Source: Ruthenibacterium sp.
GTDB lineage: Bacteria; Bacillota; Clostridia; Oscillospirales; Ruminococcaceae
Reading direction: 5' to 3'
Length of the DNA: 12,923 nt
Assembly: GCA_020025235.1 (NCBI GenBank)
Contig: JAHHSL010000045.1
Location: 1-12,923, forward strand
The notes beneath the pieces were generated by a model. The model was not told the DNA's origin. It did not search any database and worked only from the letters and a program-made list of their open reading frames with translations. Positions 1-6,568 of the stretch are shown in pieces; the first letter of the stretch is position 1, and each line of letters opens with the position of its first letter. A program made the position numbers and the translations under genes.

Positions 1-62
<62 letters not shown>

Positions 63-97
63 ATATTTCATTGGAGCGCTCTTATGAGTGCTTATTT

Positions 98-126
98 AGT
101 ATACAATACCGGCATGGGATTGTCAA
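98..126 (-). promoter_or_regulatory. sigma-A promoter of tRNA-fMet
   Basis: On the minus strand there is a consensus -35 TTGACA (126-121), a spacer of exactly 17 bases, and -10 TATACT (103-98). Transcription would start near 91, about 29 bases before the tRNA 5' end, leaving a short leader for RNase P removal. This near-consensus box fits a strongly expressed stable-RNA gene. Confidence 0.9.
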
Positions 127-236
127 GGGATTTCTGAAAATTTTTTAAAAATCCGGATCGGTGAAAACAGAATATTTCCGGCGCAAAACGCATAAAATCA
201 GAATAATACAAAATACGGTACGGGAGATGGAGCACG

Positions 237-374
237 GTGATTTTCAGCACGGTGATCAAGGCGGTTTTGATTATTGCGATTCCCATTACGCTGGTGGTGT
301 ACGCCTGCCTTTATGTCGGCGCCCGCTGCGACGACGCGCCGCCGCAGGAACCGCACCACTGCCGCCGGCAGTAA
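237..374 (+). CDS. possible small single-pass membrane protein, 45 aa
   Basis: A GTG-initiated frame encodes a 45-residue peptide. A short N-terminal segment with Lys8 leads into a hydrophobic stretch (about residues 9-28, rich in Ile, Leu and Val), followed by a polar tail with Cys31, two Asp, Pro-Pro, two His, Cys42 and two Arg. One transmembrane helix with an exposed Cys/His tail is the natural reading. GGGAGA (222-227) lies about 10 bases before GTG and a second GGAG lies closer, so initiation is plausible but not ideal. A perfect hairpin begins at the stop codon. I recognise no family and see no clear promoter. It could be a chance frame; the compact hydrophobic block and adjoining hairpin are the arguments for it. 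Confidence 0.4.
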   Translation: MIFSTVIKAVLIIAIPITLVVYACLYVGARCDDAPPQEPHHCRRQ

Positions 375-403
375 CCGGACGCCGCACGGTGCAACGTCCG
401 GTT
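373..403 (+). terminator. hairpin at the end of the small membrane ORF
   Basis: A perfect 9-bp inverted repeat, AACCGGACG (373-381) and CGTCCGGTT (395-403), encloses a 13-base loop. The left arm begins at the last two bases of the TAA codon of the small ORF. Only a weak T-rich tail follows (TTTGCCTT), so termination efficiency is uncertain. Confidence 0.5.
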
Positions 404-442
404 TGCCTTGCTGTGGTATTTCACTTTGCACTGAACTGCATT

Positions 443-469
443 TCCCCCAAAGGCAGAGCCACAGGGGGA
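443..469. terminator. hairpin between small ORF and yggS, possible bidirectional terminator
   Basis: TCCCCC (443-448) pairs with GGGGGA (464-469), and an inner GGC/GCC adds three pairs. It abuts the yggS stop codon (470-472). In the plus direction it is followed by TTATTTT; in the minus direction, the one needed for yggS, there is no clear T run. It is convergently placed, so it may serve either strand weakly. Confidence 0.45.
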
Positions 470-1189
470 TTATTTTACCGGATAGCTTCTTGCGCCGAAG
501 ATCGCGGTGCCCACGCGCACGATGTTTGCGCCTTCGGCGATCGCGTCCTCGAAATCGCCGCTCATACCCATGGAAAGATACTCCATTTGCACATTCGGCA
601 GGCTGCGGCAGCGTGCGTCGTCAAACAGACAGCGCATGCGGGCAAAATACGGGCGTGCGGCGCCCGGTGCTTCGGCTGCGGGCGGGATCGCCATAAGCCC
701 GCGCACCCGGACAGAGCCGCATGCGGCGGCACGCTCCAGCATAGCGTTCAGCGCTTCGGGCGCGATGCCGCTTTTGCTTGCTTCACCGCCGATATTGATT
801 TCGATCAGGATATCCTGACAAATGCCCTGCTTTGCGGCTTCGGCGGCAATGCAGTCCAGCAGATGCTCCGAACCGACCGATTCGATCAGCACAGCGCGTC
901 CGACGACCTGCTTTACCTTATTCGTCTGCAAATGCCCGATAAAGTGCAGCGGCTTTGCGCCGTAGGCACAGGCTTCGTGCTTTTGGCACAATTCCTGCAC
1001 ACGGTTTTCACCGAAAAGGTCGATATCCAGCTCGGCGGCTTCGCGCACGGTGTCGGCATCCTGCGTTTTGCTTGCCGCGCACAGCAGAACCTCTTTGGGG
1101 TCGCGCCCGGCGGCAAGGCAGGCGTTCGCCATGCGGGCACGCACGGCGGCAACATTGTTTTTCAAAAATTCCGTTTTTTCCGGGTTCAT
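470..1189 (-). CDS. yggS: YggS/PROSC family PLP-binding homeostasis protein
   Basis: The 239-residue product matches the YggS/PROSC family (usual length about 230), single-domain alanine-racemase-fold proteins that bind pyridoxal 5'-phosphate and buffer its cellular supply without known catalysis. Visible family marks are the PLP lysine in ASKTQ (Lys41), GENRVQEL (60-67), HFIGHLQTNKVK (82-93), LSMGMSGDFEDAI (205-217) and RVGTAIFG (225-232). These are cytosolic proteins. The ATG at 1189-1187 overlaps the stop of the upstream gene as TGATG, so translation is almost certainly coupled to ywlG. A longer upstream reading of this frame lies inside ywlG and lacks family similarity, so the short start is preferred. 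In Clostridia this family often sits near sepF and other division genes; here it does not. Confidence 0.95.
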   Translation of the reverse strand: MNPEKTEFLKNNVAAVRARMANACLAAGRDPKEVLLCAASKTQDADTVREAAELDIDLFGENRVQELCQKHEACAYGAKPLHFIGHLQTNKVKQVVGRAVLIESVGSEHLLDCIAAEAAKQGICQDILIEINIGGEASKSGIAPEALNAMLERAAACGSVRVRGLMAIPPAAEAPGAARPYFARMRCLFDDARCRSLPNVQMEYLSMGMSGDFEDAIAEGANIVRVGTAIFGARSYPVK

Positions 1190-1752
1190 CAGCGGGGCAC
1201 CTCCAGATCGTCCGTCCGGTAGACGGCCCGGCTGCCGCCGATGTATTTCGGGCGCGTGCGGGCGCAGATGAGCGTTGCACTGCCGATGTGCGAAAGGCTG
1301 ACGCGCACGGGCACCGCCACGGGGCGCAGATGCATGCCGATCAGCGTGCCGCCGATATCCATGCCCGCGCCCGCGCGAATGGATTCGACAGCGACGGGGT
1401 CTTTCATATCCTGATAGGCGGTGACGGCGAACGAGCCGCCCGCATGCGGCTGCGGGATGACGTTGACGATCTCCGTCCACGGGGCAAGCGCGCTTTTTTC
1501 CACGATCAGCGCACGGTTGAGATGTTCGCAGCACTGGGCGGCAAGAAACAGCCCGTTTTCGCGCAGCACCGGCATAATGCCGGAATAGACCGCCTGCGCC
1601 GCTTCCAGGCTGGAGCCGCGGCCGATGCGCTCGCCGAGGATCTCACTGGAAGAGCAGCCCACCACAAAAATATCGCCGCGCTGCAGATGTGCGGCCTGCA
1701 GAAGTTCGCGCACAGCCGTTTCGGCCTGTGTGCGGATCTGTTCGGTATCCAT
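1189..1752 (-). CDS. ywlG: YwlG/UPF0340 (DUF436, TIGR01440) family protein
   Basis: The 187-residue product resembles the UPF0340/YwlG family, whose biochemical role is not established. The recognisable marks are a GCSSSE segment followed by GERIGRGSS near residues 32-46, an EHLNRAL block near residue 80, and GMDIGGTLIGMHLRPVAVPVR in the C-terminal third. No signal peptide or membrane helix is seen, so it should be cytosolic. The ATG at 1752 was chosen because the family begins there and a purine-rich AAGGAAATGAGG lies upstream, with GAGG about 11 bases from ATG, a rather long spacing. It is the first gene of a two-gene unit with yggS, sharing the TGATG overlap. From general knowledge, Bacillus subtilis ywlG lies beside glyA, which encodes a PLP enzyme. 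A PLP-related role is therefore a reasonable but unproved inference. Confidence 0.88.
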   Translation of the reverse strand: MDTEQIRTQAETAVRELLQAAHLQRGDIFVVGCSSSEILGERIGRGSSLEAAQAVYSGIMPVLRENGLFLAAQCCEHLNRALIVEKSALAPWTEIVNVIPQPHAGGSFAVTAYQDMKDPVAVESIRAGAGMDIGGTLIGMHLRPVAVPVRVSLSHIGSATLICARTRPKYIGGSRAVYRTDDLEVPR

Positions 1753-1777
1753 AAATGTTTTCGCCTCATTTCCTTGT

Positions 1778-1803
1778 CTGCGCCGCGGTATGCCGCGGCA
1801 CAG
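1778..1803 (-). promoter_or_regulatory. leader hairpin upstream of ywlG
   Basis: Two CCGCGG blocks separated by TATG, flanked by CTG and CAG, form a very GC-rich stem in the predicted ywlG leader, between the promoter and the Shine-Dalgarno region. No U run follows it, so it is more likely an mRNA-stability or translation element than a terminator. No known riboswitch class is recognised. Confidence 0.4.
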
Positions 1804-1831
1804 CGTTTCGGTGTTTCGGATGTTTATTTCT

Positions 1832-1861
1832 ATTGTAACGCAAGGGCGGGGCTTTCGGCAA
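1832..1861 (-). promoter_or_regulatory. promoter of ywlG-yggS
   Basis: On the minus strand, TTGCCG (1861-1856), an 18-base spacer and TACAAT (1837-1832) make a fair sigma-A promoter. The predicted start near 1825 gives a leader of about 70 bases that includes the GC-rich hairpin. Confidence 0.65.
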
Positions 1862-1928
1862 GCATCCGCACGCGATTTTGAGATTTCCATGAATTTTGCG
1901 TAAAATGCGAGACGGCGCACAAAAGCTG

Positions 1929-1937
1929 TGCTACAAT
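1929..1937 (+). promoter_or_regulatory. extended -10 promoter of the beta-CASP nuclease gene
   Basis: TGCTACAAT is an extended -10 element (TG, one base, TACAAT at 1932-1937). No good -35 is found at the right spacing (GAGACG at 1909-1914 is poor), so the TG extension may carry the promoter. The start near 1944 gives a leader of about 49 bases. It is divergent from the ywlG promoter about 70 bases away. Confidence 0.55.
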
Positions 1938-1992
1938 AAGGGCAAGACAGGCGGGCAGACACAACGCTGTCCGCTGCGCAGGAGGAGACGTT

Positions 1993-3615
1993 ATGAAAGT
2001 TACTTTTATTGGCGCCACACACGAAGTAACCGGTTCCTGCTCACTGATTGAAGTCGGGAACACGGCATTCCTTGTCGACTGCGGCATGGAACAGGGCGAA
2101 AACCGATTTGAAAACGCACCGCTGCCGGTTGCGCCTTCGGCGCTTGCCGCCGTGGTGCTCACGCATGCGCACATCGATCATTCCGGCTATCTGCCGCTGC
2201 TTTATAAGCAGGGCTTTTGCGGAAAGGTGTACACGACGGAATCCACGACCAGCCTGTGTCAGATCATGCTGCGCGACAGCGCCCACATTCAGGAATCCGA
2301 AGCGGAATGGAAGACCCGCAAGGCCGTGCGCGCCGGACGCCCGGAGGTGGAGCCGCTGTATACTGTTGCCGATGCGGAGGGTGTGTTGGAGCATTTCCGC
2401 CCGTGCCCGTACGATCAGGTCATCCGCATTGCCGAAAACGCCGCGGTGCGCTTTACGGATATCGGGCATCTGCTCGGTTCGGCGGCGGCGGAGCTGTGGC
2501 TGACGGAGGACGGCGTCACGAAAAAAATCGTGTTCAGCGGCGACGTCGGCAACACGAATCAGCCGATCATCAACGATCCCAAACCCGTGCAGCAGGCCGA
2601 TTATCTGGTGATCGAATCCACCTACGGCAACCGCCTGCACGCCGAACGTCCGGATTATGTGGGCGAGCTGACGCAGATTTTGCAGCAGACATTCGACCGC
2701 GGCGGCACGGTGGTGATCCCGTCATTTGCCGTCGGGCGCACGCAGGAAATGCTGTATTTCATCCGTGAGATCAAAGAGAAAAATCTGGTGCACGGGCACG
2801 ACGGCTTCCCGGTCTATGTGGACAGTCCGCTTGCGAACGAGGCAACGGGCATCTTTCTGCAATGCCCGACGGAAAATCTGGATGAAGAAGCGCGGGAACT
2901 GGTGGATCGGGGCGTCAACCCGCTGTGGTTCGACGGCCTGCGCACAAGCGTGACGAAAGAGGATTCGCAGGCGATTAACGCGAACGCCGAGCCGAAGGTC
3001 ATCATTTCGGCAAGCGGCATGTGCGATGCGGGGCGCATCCGGCATCATCTCAAGCACAACCTGTGGCATGCGGCAAGCACGGTGCTGTTTGTGGGCTATC
3101 AGGCGGGCGGAACGCTGGGCCGCGCGCTGGTGGACGGCGCGCAGAAGGTGCGTATTTTTGATGAGGAGATCGCCGTCAACGCCGAGATCCGCGTCATGGC
3201 GGGCATCAGCGGACACGCGGATAAAAACGGGCTGCTGCACTGGCTGCAGTGCTTTGATGCGCACCCGCAGCAGGTGTTTGTGAACCACGGCGACGATGAT
3301 TCCTGCACGGATTTCACAAACTGCCTGCGGGAGGAATACGGCTACAATGCCTATGCTCCGTACAGCGGCACCTGCTATGATCTGCTGCACGGCGAATTTA
3401 TCGCAAAGCCGGAGGGCGTGCTGATCGTCCGCAAAGAGGGCGGAACAGAGGCCGGAACGGCGCGCGACCCGCGTGCGCTGGCGGCATTCAGCGCGCTGCA
3501 GCGTGCGGTGCGTCAGCTGGCGGCCGTGGCACAGGCTGCGGCAGGGCGTCCGAACAAGGAGCTTAAGCGCATGACAGCGCAGCTGGAAGAGCTGTGCCGT
3601 GCATGGAATAAATAA
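1993..3615 (+). CDS. beta-CASP metallo-beta-lactamase, probable RNA exonuclease/endonuclease
   Basis: This 540-residue protein has the full architecture of the beta-CASP RNA metallohydrolases (CPSF73/Ysh1-like bacterial proteins): an N-terminal metallo-beta-lactamase fold, an inserted beta-CASP domain from roughly residue 205 to 385, and a C-terminal RMMBL motif. Predicted zinc ligands are visible as H58-A-H60-I-D62-H63, His159 in DIGHLLGS, Asp184 in FSGDVGN, and His432 in VNHGDDD. Beta-CASP marks include Glu208 in ESTYGNR, SFAVGRTQE, and His408 in SGHAD. The family cuts or trims RNA in the cytosol; the natural target here is unknown. The last 65 residues form an Ala-rich, charged tail that may be helical. 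The start is well supported by AGGAGGAG close before ATG. It is probably monocistronic, ending at a bidirectional terminator. It differs from RNase J, which has a longer C-terminal domain. Confidence 0.92.
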   Translation: MKVTFIGATHEVTGSCSLIEVGNTAFLVDCGMEQGENRFENAPLPVAPSALAAVVLTHAHIDHSGYLPLLYKQGFCGKVYTTESTTSLCQIMLRDSAHIQESEAEWKTRKAVRAGRPEVEPLYTVADAEGVLEHFRPCPYDQVIRIAENAAVRFTDIGHLLGSAAAELWLTEDGVTKKIVFSGDVGNTNQPIINDPKPVQQADYLVIESTYGNRLHAERPDYVGELTQILQQTFDRGGTVVIPSFAVGRTQEMLYFIREIKEKNLVHGHDGFPVYVDSPLANEATGIFLQCPTENLDEEARELVDRGVNPLWFDGLRTSVTKEDSQAINANAEPKVIISASGMCDAGRIRHHLKHNLWHAASTVLFVGYQAGGTLGRALVDGAQKVRIFDEEIAVNAEIRVMAGISGHADKNGLLHWLQCFDAHPQQVFVNHGDDDSCTDFTNCLREEYGYNAYAPYSGTCYDLLHGEFIAKPEGVLIVRKEGGTEAGTARDPRALAAFSALQRAVRQLAAVAQAAAGRPNKELKRMTAQLEELCRAWNK

Positions 3616-3654
3616 ACAATAAGTAAATCCTCAAAGAAAAAATACAAAACGGAG

Positions 3655-3710
3655 AAAAGCCGCGCGGCACATTCCGAAATCCGGAGTGCATCGTGCGGCT
3701 TTTGTCTTTT
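3655..3710. terminator. bidirectional terminator between the nuclease and ferredoxin genes
   Basis: AAAAGCCGC (3655-3663) pairs with GCGGCTTTT (3695-3703), with further inner pairing GCAC/GTGC and TCCG/CGGA. The plus strand continues TTTTGTCTTTT. The minus strand reads GCGGCTTTTCTCCGTTTTG. It can end transcription of both convergent genes. Confidence 0.85.
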
Positions 3711-3721
3711 CGGGGGAAATT

Positions 3722-3910
3722 TCAGTCGGATAAAAAGTCGATCGCGGCAAGGGGGCAGCAATCGCGGGCGGCGGCAGCGGCGGGCAGAAAGGCTTCGTCC
3801 AGATCCACGGGCAGGGCGTGGGCCGTGCCGTTCTGCACGGTGAACAGTGCGGGACAAAGCTGTGCGCACAGCCCGCATCCGGTGCAGTCGCTTTGAACAA
3901 CAGCGTACAC
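3722..3910 (-). CDS. small ferredoxin, single [4Fe-4S] cluster type
   Basis: The product of 62 residues is a low-molecular-weight ferredoxin that would shuttle electrons at low potential in the cytosol. Cluster ligands are Cys9, Cys12 and Cys15 in CTGCGLCAQLCP and a C-terminal Cys-Pro (Cys51-Cys52-Pro53). The second set of cysteines of 2[4Fe-4S] ferredoxins is absent, so this is the one-cluster type, with Cys19 as the leftover position that forms a disulfide in some relatives. The tandem Cys51-Cys52 makes the exact fourth ligand ambiguous, with Cys52 before Pro the better match. The GTG at 3910 is chosen because AAGGAG lies 8 bases upstream; an earlier in-frame ATG at 3976 lacks this. It is flanked by terminators on both sides. 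No convincing promoter is visible in the 78 bases upstream, which carry a small CCGCC/GGCGG hairpin (3955-3967). The redox partner is unknown. Confidence 0.9.
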   Translation of the reverse strand: MYAVVQSDCTGCGLCAQLCPALFTVQNGTAHALPVDLDEAFLPAAAAARDCCPLAAIDFLSD

Positions 3911-3988
3911 AAAAGCATCTCCTTTCCGGTTGGCGTCGATACAGAAAGGATTGCCCGCCTGCGGCGGTTTATGCACGCTGCGGGATGT

Positions 3989-4037
3989 AAAAAAACGCGT
4001 CCGCTGCCGGGTATGCCGGAACAGGGGACGCGTTTTT
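3989..4037. terminator. strong terminator after the C39-like gene
   Basis: AAAAACGCGTCC (3991-4002) and GGACGCGTTTTT (4026-4037) are perfect complements, with an inner CCGG/CCGG stem in the loop. On the minus strand the stem ends in seven T residues, seven bases after the C39-like stop codon at 4044. It could also act on the plus strand. Confidence 0.88.
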
Positions 4038-4043
4038 CATGCG

Positions 4044-5408
4044 TTATACGGTCAGTTCTGCCACAGCCGTGCGGCAGGATTCGCCGATCAGGTACACCGT
4101 GATGCGGGTGCCGGACGGCAGAGTTTCAGTATCCAGCAGCACATTGCCGGATTCGGATACATCGGTATAGTAAAAACGCTTGTGCGCAGCGGTTGCATAG
4201 GCGTGTTCATCGCGGATCGTATAGCATACGGTCCCGGTGCAGCGCCCGTCTTTTTCACAGAGATCGACCGGAAGGCTCAGCCGTTCCCCGCGCAGGTACA
4301 GCGCGTATTCCCCGGGAAGCTCGGTATGGCGAAGCTCGGCGGCAACGCGTTCGGGCGGGGCGACGACATGCGCCTGCACCTTGCCGTGCACAAGGCACGC
4401 TTCGCCGTGCCATGCTTCGTCGAACTGATCCAGACGATAGCGGCGCTCGGCTTCGCTGTCATCGGAACAGTGCGGATCATTGACGATCACATATTCCGTG
4501 CCGTCGGCATCCGTTTCAAAGCCGCGCACTACGACAAATCGTCCGTCGGCACAGTCGATGCTGCCTTCCAGCAGCGGCAGACCCGTTTCAGCGGATGTTT
4601 CCGGCGTATCGGCACAGGAAAGGCGCACCCCGCAGGCAAAGCCCGCCTTGATCTCTTTTTTCAGTGCGGCAATGTCGGCAAAAACGCAGTAGCTTTCGTA
4701 TCCGAAGCTGCCCGCAACGGCGGGAATGAAGCAGCGGTTGTGATAACCGGCGGCAAAATCGTACTGTGCGTGCGCCACTTCCTCCGGGATCAGGTCTTCG
4801 CCCCAGCGATTCATCAGCATCGTGATCGTAACGGCGCTGCAAAGCTCGCCGCAGATGCGCGGATCGCGGTTCATCTGGGCATAGGCGGGCACCGGCACAC
4901 AGCGGTGATACAGTGCATCACCGGATGTGCGTTCCGTATTGATCGGATCGACCGATGCGCTGAACAGATGCACGAAAGGCGTGCTGTAAATATCGTCCGT
5001 TGCAAGGCAGATGCGAAGCTGGAAGCGATCGGCGCCCGCGGGCGCATTGACATGCACGATATCACCCGAAAGCATGGCAAAATCCGTTTCGCATCCCTGC
5101 TGCGGCAGCGATTCGCGGCGGCGGAAGGTGCTCCATGTGCCGAAGGACATCCATTCCGACCAGCGTTCGCCGGCTCCGACGCGCACCTCAAGCCCGACAG
5201 AAGTATCGGGCGGGGTTGCGGCATTCCAGGAGCCGAGCAGGGAACGGAATGCAGGGGCGGGGATCTCCGGTGTGGTATAGCTGCCGGAAAGCATATAGCA
5301 GCCGGCATACTGCGCAAGACGGAACGCGCCGTCTGCATATTCCGCGTTTTCAAACGTTCCGACACCGGCATTAGGTTCGCTTTTGCATACGAACACTTGA
5401 TTCGACAT
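4044..5408 (-). CDS. peptidase C39-like (papain-fold) family protein, catalytic His apparently lost
   Basis: The 454-residue protein resembles the C39-like family in which a beta-rich N-terminal region (about 1-155) precedes a papain-like cysteine-peptidase fold (about 165-345). The sequence CSAVTITMLMNRWG (190-203) aligns with the family's WCSPTS..MVL..WG block, making Cys190 the nucleophile; Cys186 lies just before it. The downstream block DGRFVVVRGFE...VIVNDP (288-312) aligns with the GHxVVVRGF...VNDP block that normally holds the catalytic His, but position 290 is Arg, encoded by CGA. The Asn-Asp-Pro (310-312) and a following RYRLDQFDEAW block are kept. A further C-terminal region (about 350-454) looks beta-rich. 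No signal peptide is present, so it appears cytosolic or leaderless. AAGGAG lies 7 bases before ATG. It is monocistronic with its own promoter. The function may be peptide binding rather than cleavage. Confidence 0.72.
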   Translation of the reverse strand: MSNQVFVCKSEPNAGVGTFENAEYADGAFRLAQYAGCYMLSGSYTTPEIPAPAFRSLLGSWNAATPPDTSVGLEVRVGAGERWSEWMSFGTWSTFRRRESLPQQGCETDFAMLSGDIVHVNAPAGADRFQLRICLATDDIYSTPFVHLFSASVDPINTERTSGDALYHRCVPVPAYAQMNRDPRICGELCSAVTITMLMNRWGEDLIPEEVAHAQYDFAAGYHNRCFIPAVAGSFGYESYCVFADIAALKKEIKAGFACGVRLSCADTPETSAETGLPLLEGSIDCADGRFVVVRGFETDADGTEYVIVNDPHCSDDSEAERRYRLDQFDEAWHGEACLVHGKVQAHVVAPPERVAAELRHTELPGEYALYLRGERLSLPVDLCEKDGRCTGTVCYTIRDEHAYATAAHKRFYYTDVSESGNVLLDTETLPSGTRITVYLIGESCRTAVAELTV

Positions 5409-5428
5409 AGAATTGCTCCTTACACAAA

Positions 5429-5466
5429 ATCGCCGAAAGACGCTTGATTCAAACGGTTTCGGCGAT
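5429..5466 (-). promoter_or_regulatory. leader stem-loop of the C39-like gene
   Basis: A perfect 10-bp inverted repeat (ATCGCCGAAA at 5429-5438, TTTCGGCGAT at 5457-5466) with an 18-base loop fills most of the predicted 5' leader. It ends about 8 bases before the AAGGAG of the C39-like gene. In the mRNA direction it is followed by TTTTG, a weak terminator-like tail. It could be an attenuator, a protein-binding site or an RNA stabiliser; no known family is recognised. Confidence 0.55.
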
Positions 5467-5491
5467 AAAACATGCTGTTATACAATATCCC

Positions 5492-5520
5492 ATAATAATG
5501 CATGGCGTCTGAAAAGTCAA
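5492..5520 (-). promoter_or_regulatory. sigma-A promoter of the C39-like gene
   Basis: Minus-strand TTGACT (5520-5515), a 17-base spacer and TATTAT (5497-5492) form a strong promoter. The start near 5485 gives a leader of about 77 bases containing the 10-bp stem-loop. Confidence 0.82.
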
Positions 5521-5590
5521 GGATAAAAGAACTTTCCGCCCGATACGGCGAACGGCGGGTCAAAAAAATGAGCGCATGCGCCGCAAAAAA

Positions 5591-5630
5591 ACAAAAAACC
5601 TGTCCGAAACAGCTTTGATTCCGGACAGGT
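5591..5630 (-). terminator. terminator of degV
   Basis: ACCTGTCCG (5598-5606) and CGGACAGGT (5622-5630) form a perfect 9-bp stem. On the minus strand it is followed by TTTTTG and another run of seven T, a classic intrinsic terminator 22 bases after the degV stop. A weaker CCGCC/GGCGG hairpin further on (about 5537-5558) may back it up. Confidence 0.9.
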
Positions 5631-5652
5631 CAAAATGCGGGCGGTCGTGCCG

Positions 5653-6525
5653 TTACCGCTTGGTGCCAAGATAGAACAGGGCGATCGTGCCGGGGCCGGA
5701 ATGGCTGCCGATGACAGGCCCGATCGTGTGGATGCGGATATCCTTTGTGCCGCATTCGCTGCGGACCAGCTCCGCCACAAATTCCGCATCGGCAAGGCAG
5801 TCGCCGTGGCTGATGAACACCGTCTGTTCGGCGGGGTTTACGGCATCGGCCTTCATGCGGGCAACCAGCGCCGTCAGGCTTGCTTTGCGCCCGCGCACCT
5901 TTTCCATGGGAACCAGATGTCCTTCGTCGTCGGTGTGCAGCACGGGCTTGATGTTGAGCACCGTGCCGAAAAATGCCGCCGCGCCCGAAAGACGGCCGCC
6001 GCGCTTGAGGTGGTTGAGGTCATCGACCGTGAACCAATGTGCAAGGTGCAGGCGATTATCCAAAAGCCACTGTGCAGTTTCCTCAATGGTGCTGCCGCCC
6101 TGCTGCAGCTTTGCGGCATGGTAGACAAGCAGACCTTCGCCCATGGATGCCGCAAGGCTGTCCACGGCGATGAACTTGTGTTCGGGGTATTCTTCGCGCA
6201 GTTCCTCAAAGGCAAGGCGTGCGGAATTGTACGTTCCGGAAAGGCCGGAGGAAAAGGCGATGTACAGAACATCGAAGCCCTCGCGCGCCAGCCTGCCGGC
6301 TTCGTCCTTGAAGGTTTCGATGTTGATCTGGCTGGTGGTGGAAAGCTTTCCGGCACGGAGCATTTCATAAAAATCATGTGCAGAAAGCTCGTGCTCGTCC
6401 GGGTCGTTGTGGTACGACTTTCCGTCGATCGTATAGGTCATCGGAAGGACGGTGATATCAAGTTCGGCGATGATCTCCAAAGGGAGATCGGTCGTGGAAT
6501 CAGTTAAAATCCGATAAGGATGCAT
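5653..6525 (-). CDS. degV: DegV family fatty-acid-binding protein
   Basis: The 290-residue product is a full-length DegV/FakB-type protein. This family binds a single fatty acid in a cytosolic two-domain fold and can present it to a fatty-acid kinase (FakA) to make acyl-phosphate for phospholipid synthesis. Marks are DSTTDL (9-14), TTSQ (63-66), SSGLSGTYNSA (92-102), DS at 122-123, GGRLS (176-180) and GPVIGSHSGPGT (269-280). The Thr and Ser residues in these blocks normally contact the acyl carboxylate. AAGGAG lies 9 bases before ATG. Its own promoter and terminator make it monocistronic. No fakA kinase gene is in this window, so whether it works in lipid salvage is not shown; several DegV paralogues with different lipid preferences are common in Firmicutes. 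Confidence 0.95.
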   Translation of the reverse strand: MHPYRILTDSTTDLPLEIIAELDITVLPMTYTIDGKSYHNDPDEHELSAHDFYEMLRAGKLSTTSQINIETFKDEAGRLAREGFDVLYIAFSSGLSGTYNSARLAFEELREEYPEHKFIAVDSLAASMGEGLLVYHAAKLQQGGSTIEETAQWLLDNRLHLAHWFTVDDLNHLKRGGRLSGAAAFFGTVLNIKPVLHTDDEGHLVPMEKVRGRKASLTALVARMKADAVNPAEQTVFISHGDCLADAEFVAELVRSECGTKDIRIHTIGPVIGSHSGPGTIALFYLGTKR

Positions 6526-6568
6526 TTTGGGTCACTCCTTTTTTGCGCGATAGGCTGTGGGTTAAAAA

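Noticed and set aside
161..1222. A 353-codon plus-strand frame over yggS.
   Set aside because: It is antisense to yggS for most of its length, is rich in Arg, Ala, Cys and Gly with no domain, and is explained by codon bias of the real gene.
3911..3976. A longer ferredoxin start at the ATG at 3976, adding 22 residues.
   Set aside because: The added residues do not resemble a ferredoxin N-terminus, and the ideal AAGGAG lies inside this stretch, 8 bases before the GTG at 3910.
3930..5447. A 505-codon plus-strand frame opposite the C39-like gene.
   Set aside because: It is a shadow of the minus-strand gene; it starts inside the ferredoxin upstream region, runs through a strong terminator and has no recognisable domain.
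5572..5581. Perfect palindrome GCGCATGCGC downstream of degV.
   Set aside because: It is short, in a GC-rich region, not positioned over a promoter, and easily expected by chance.
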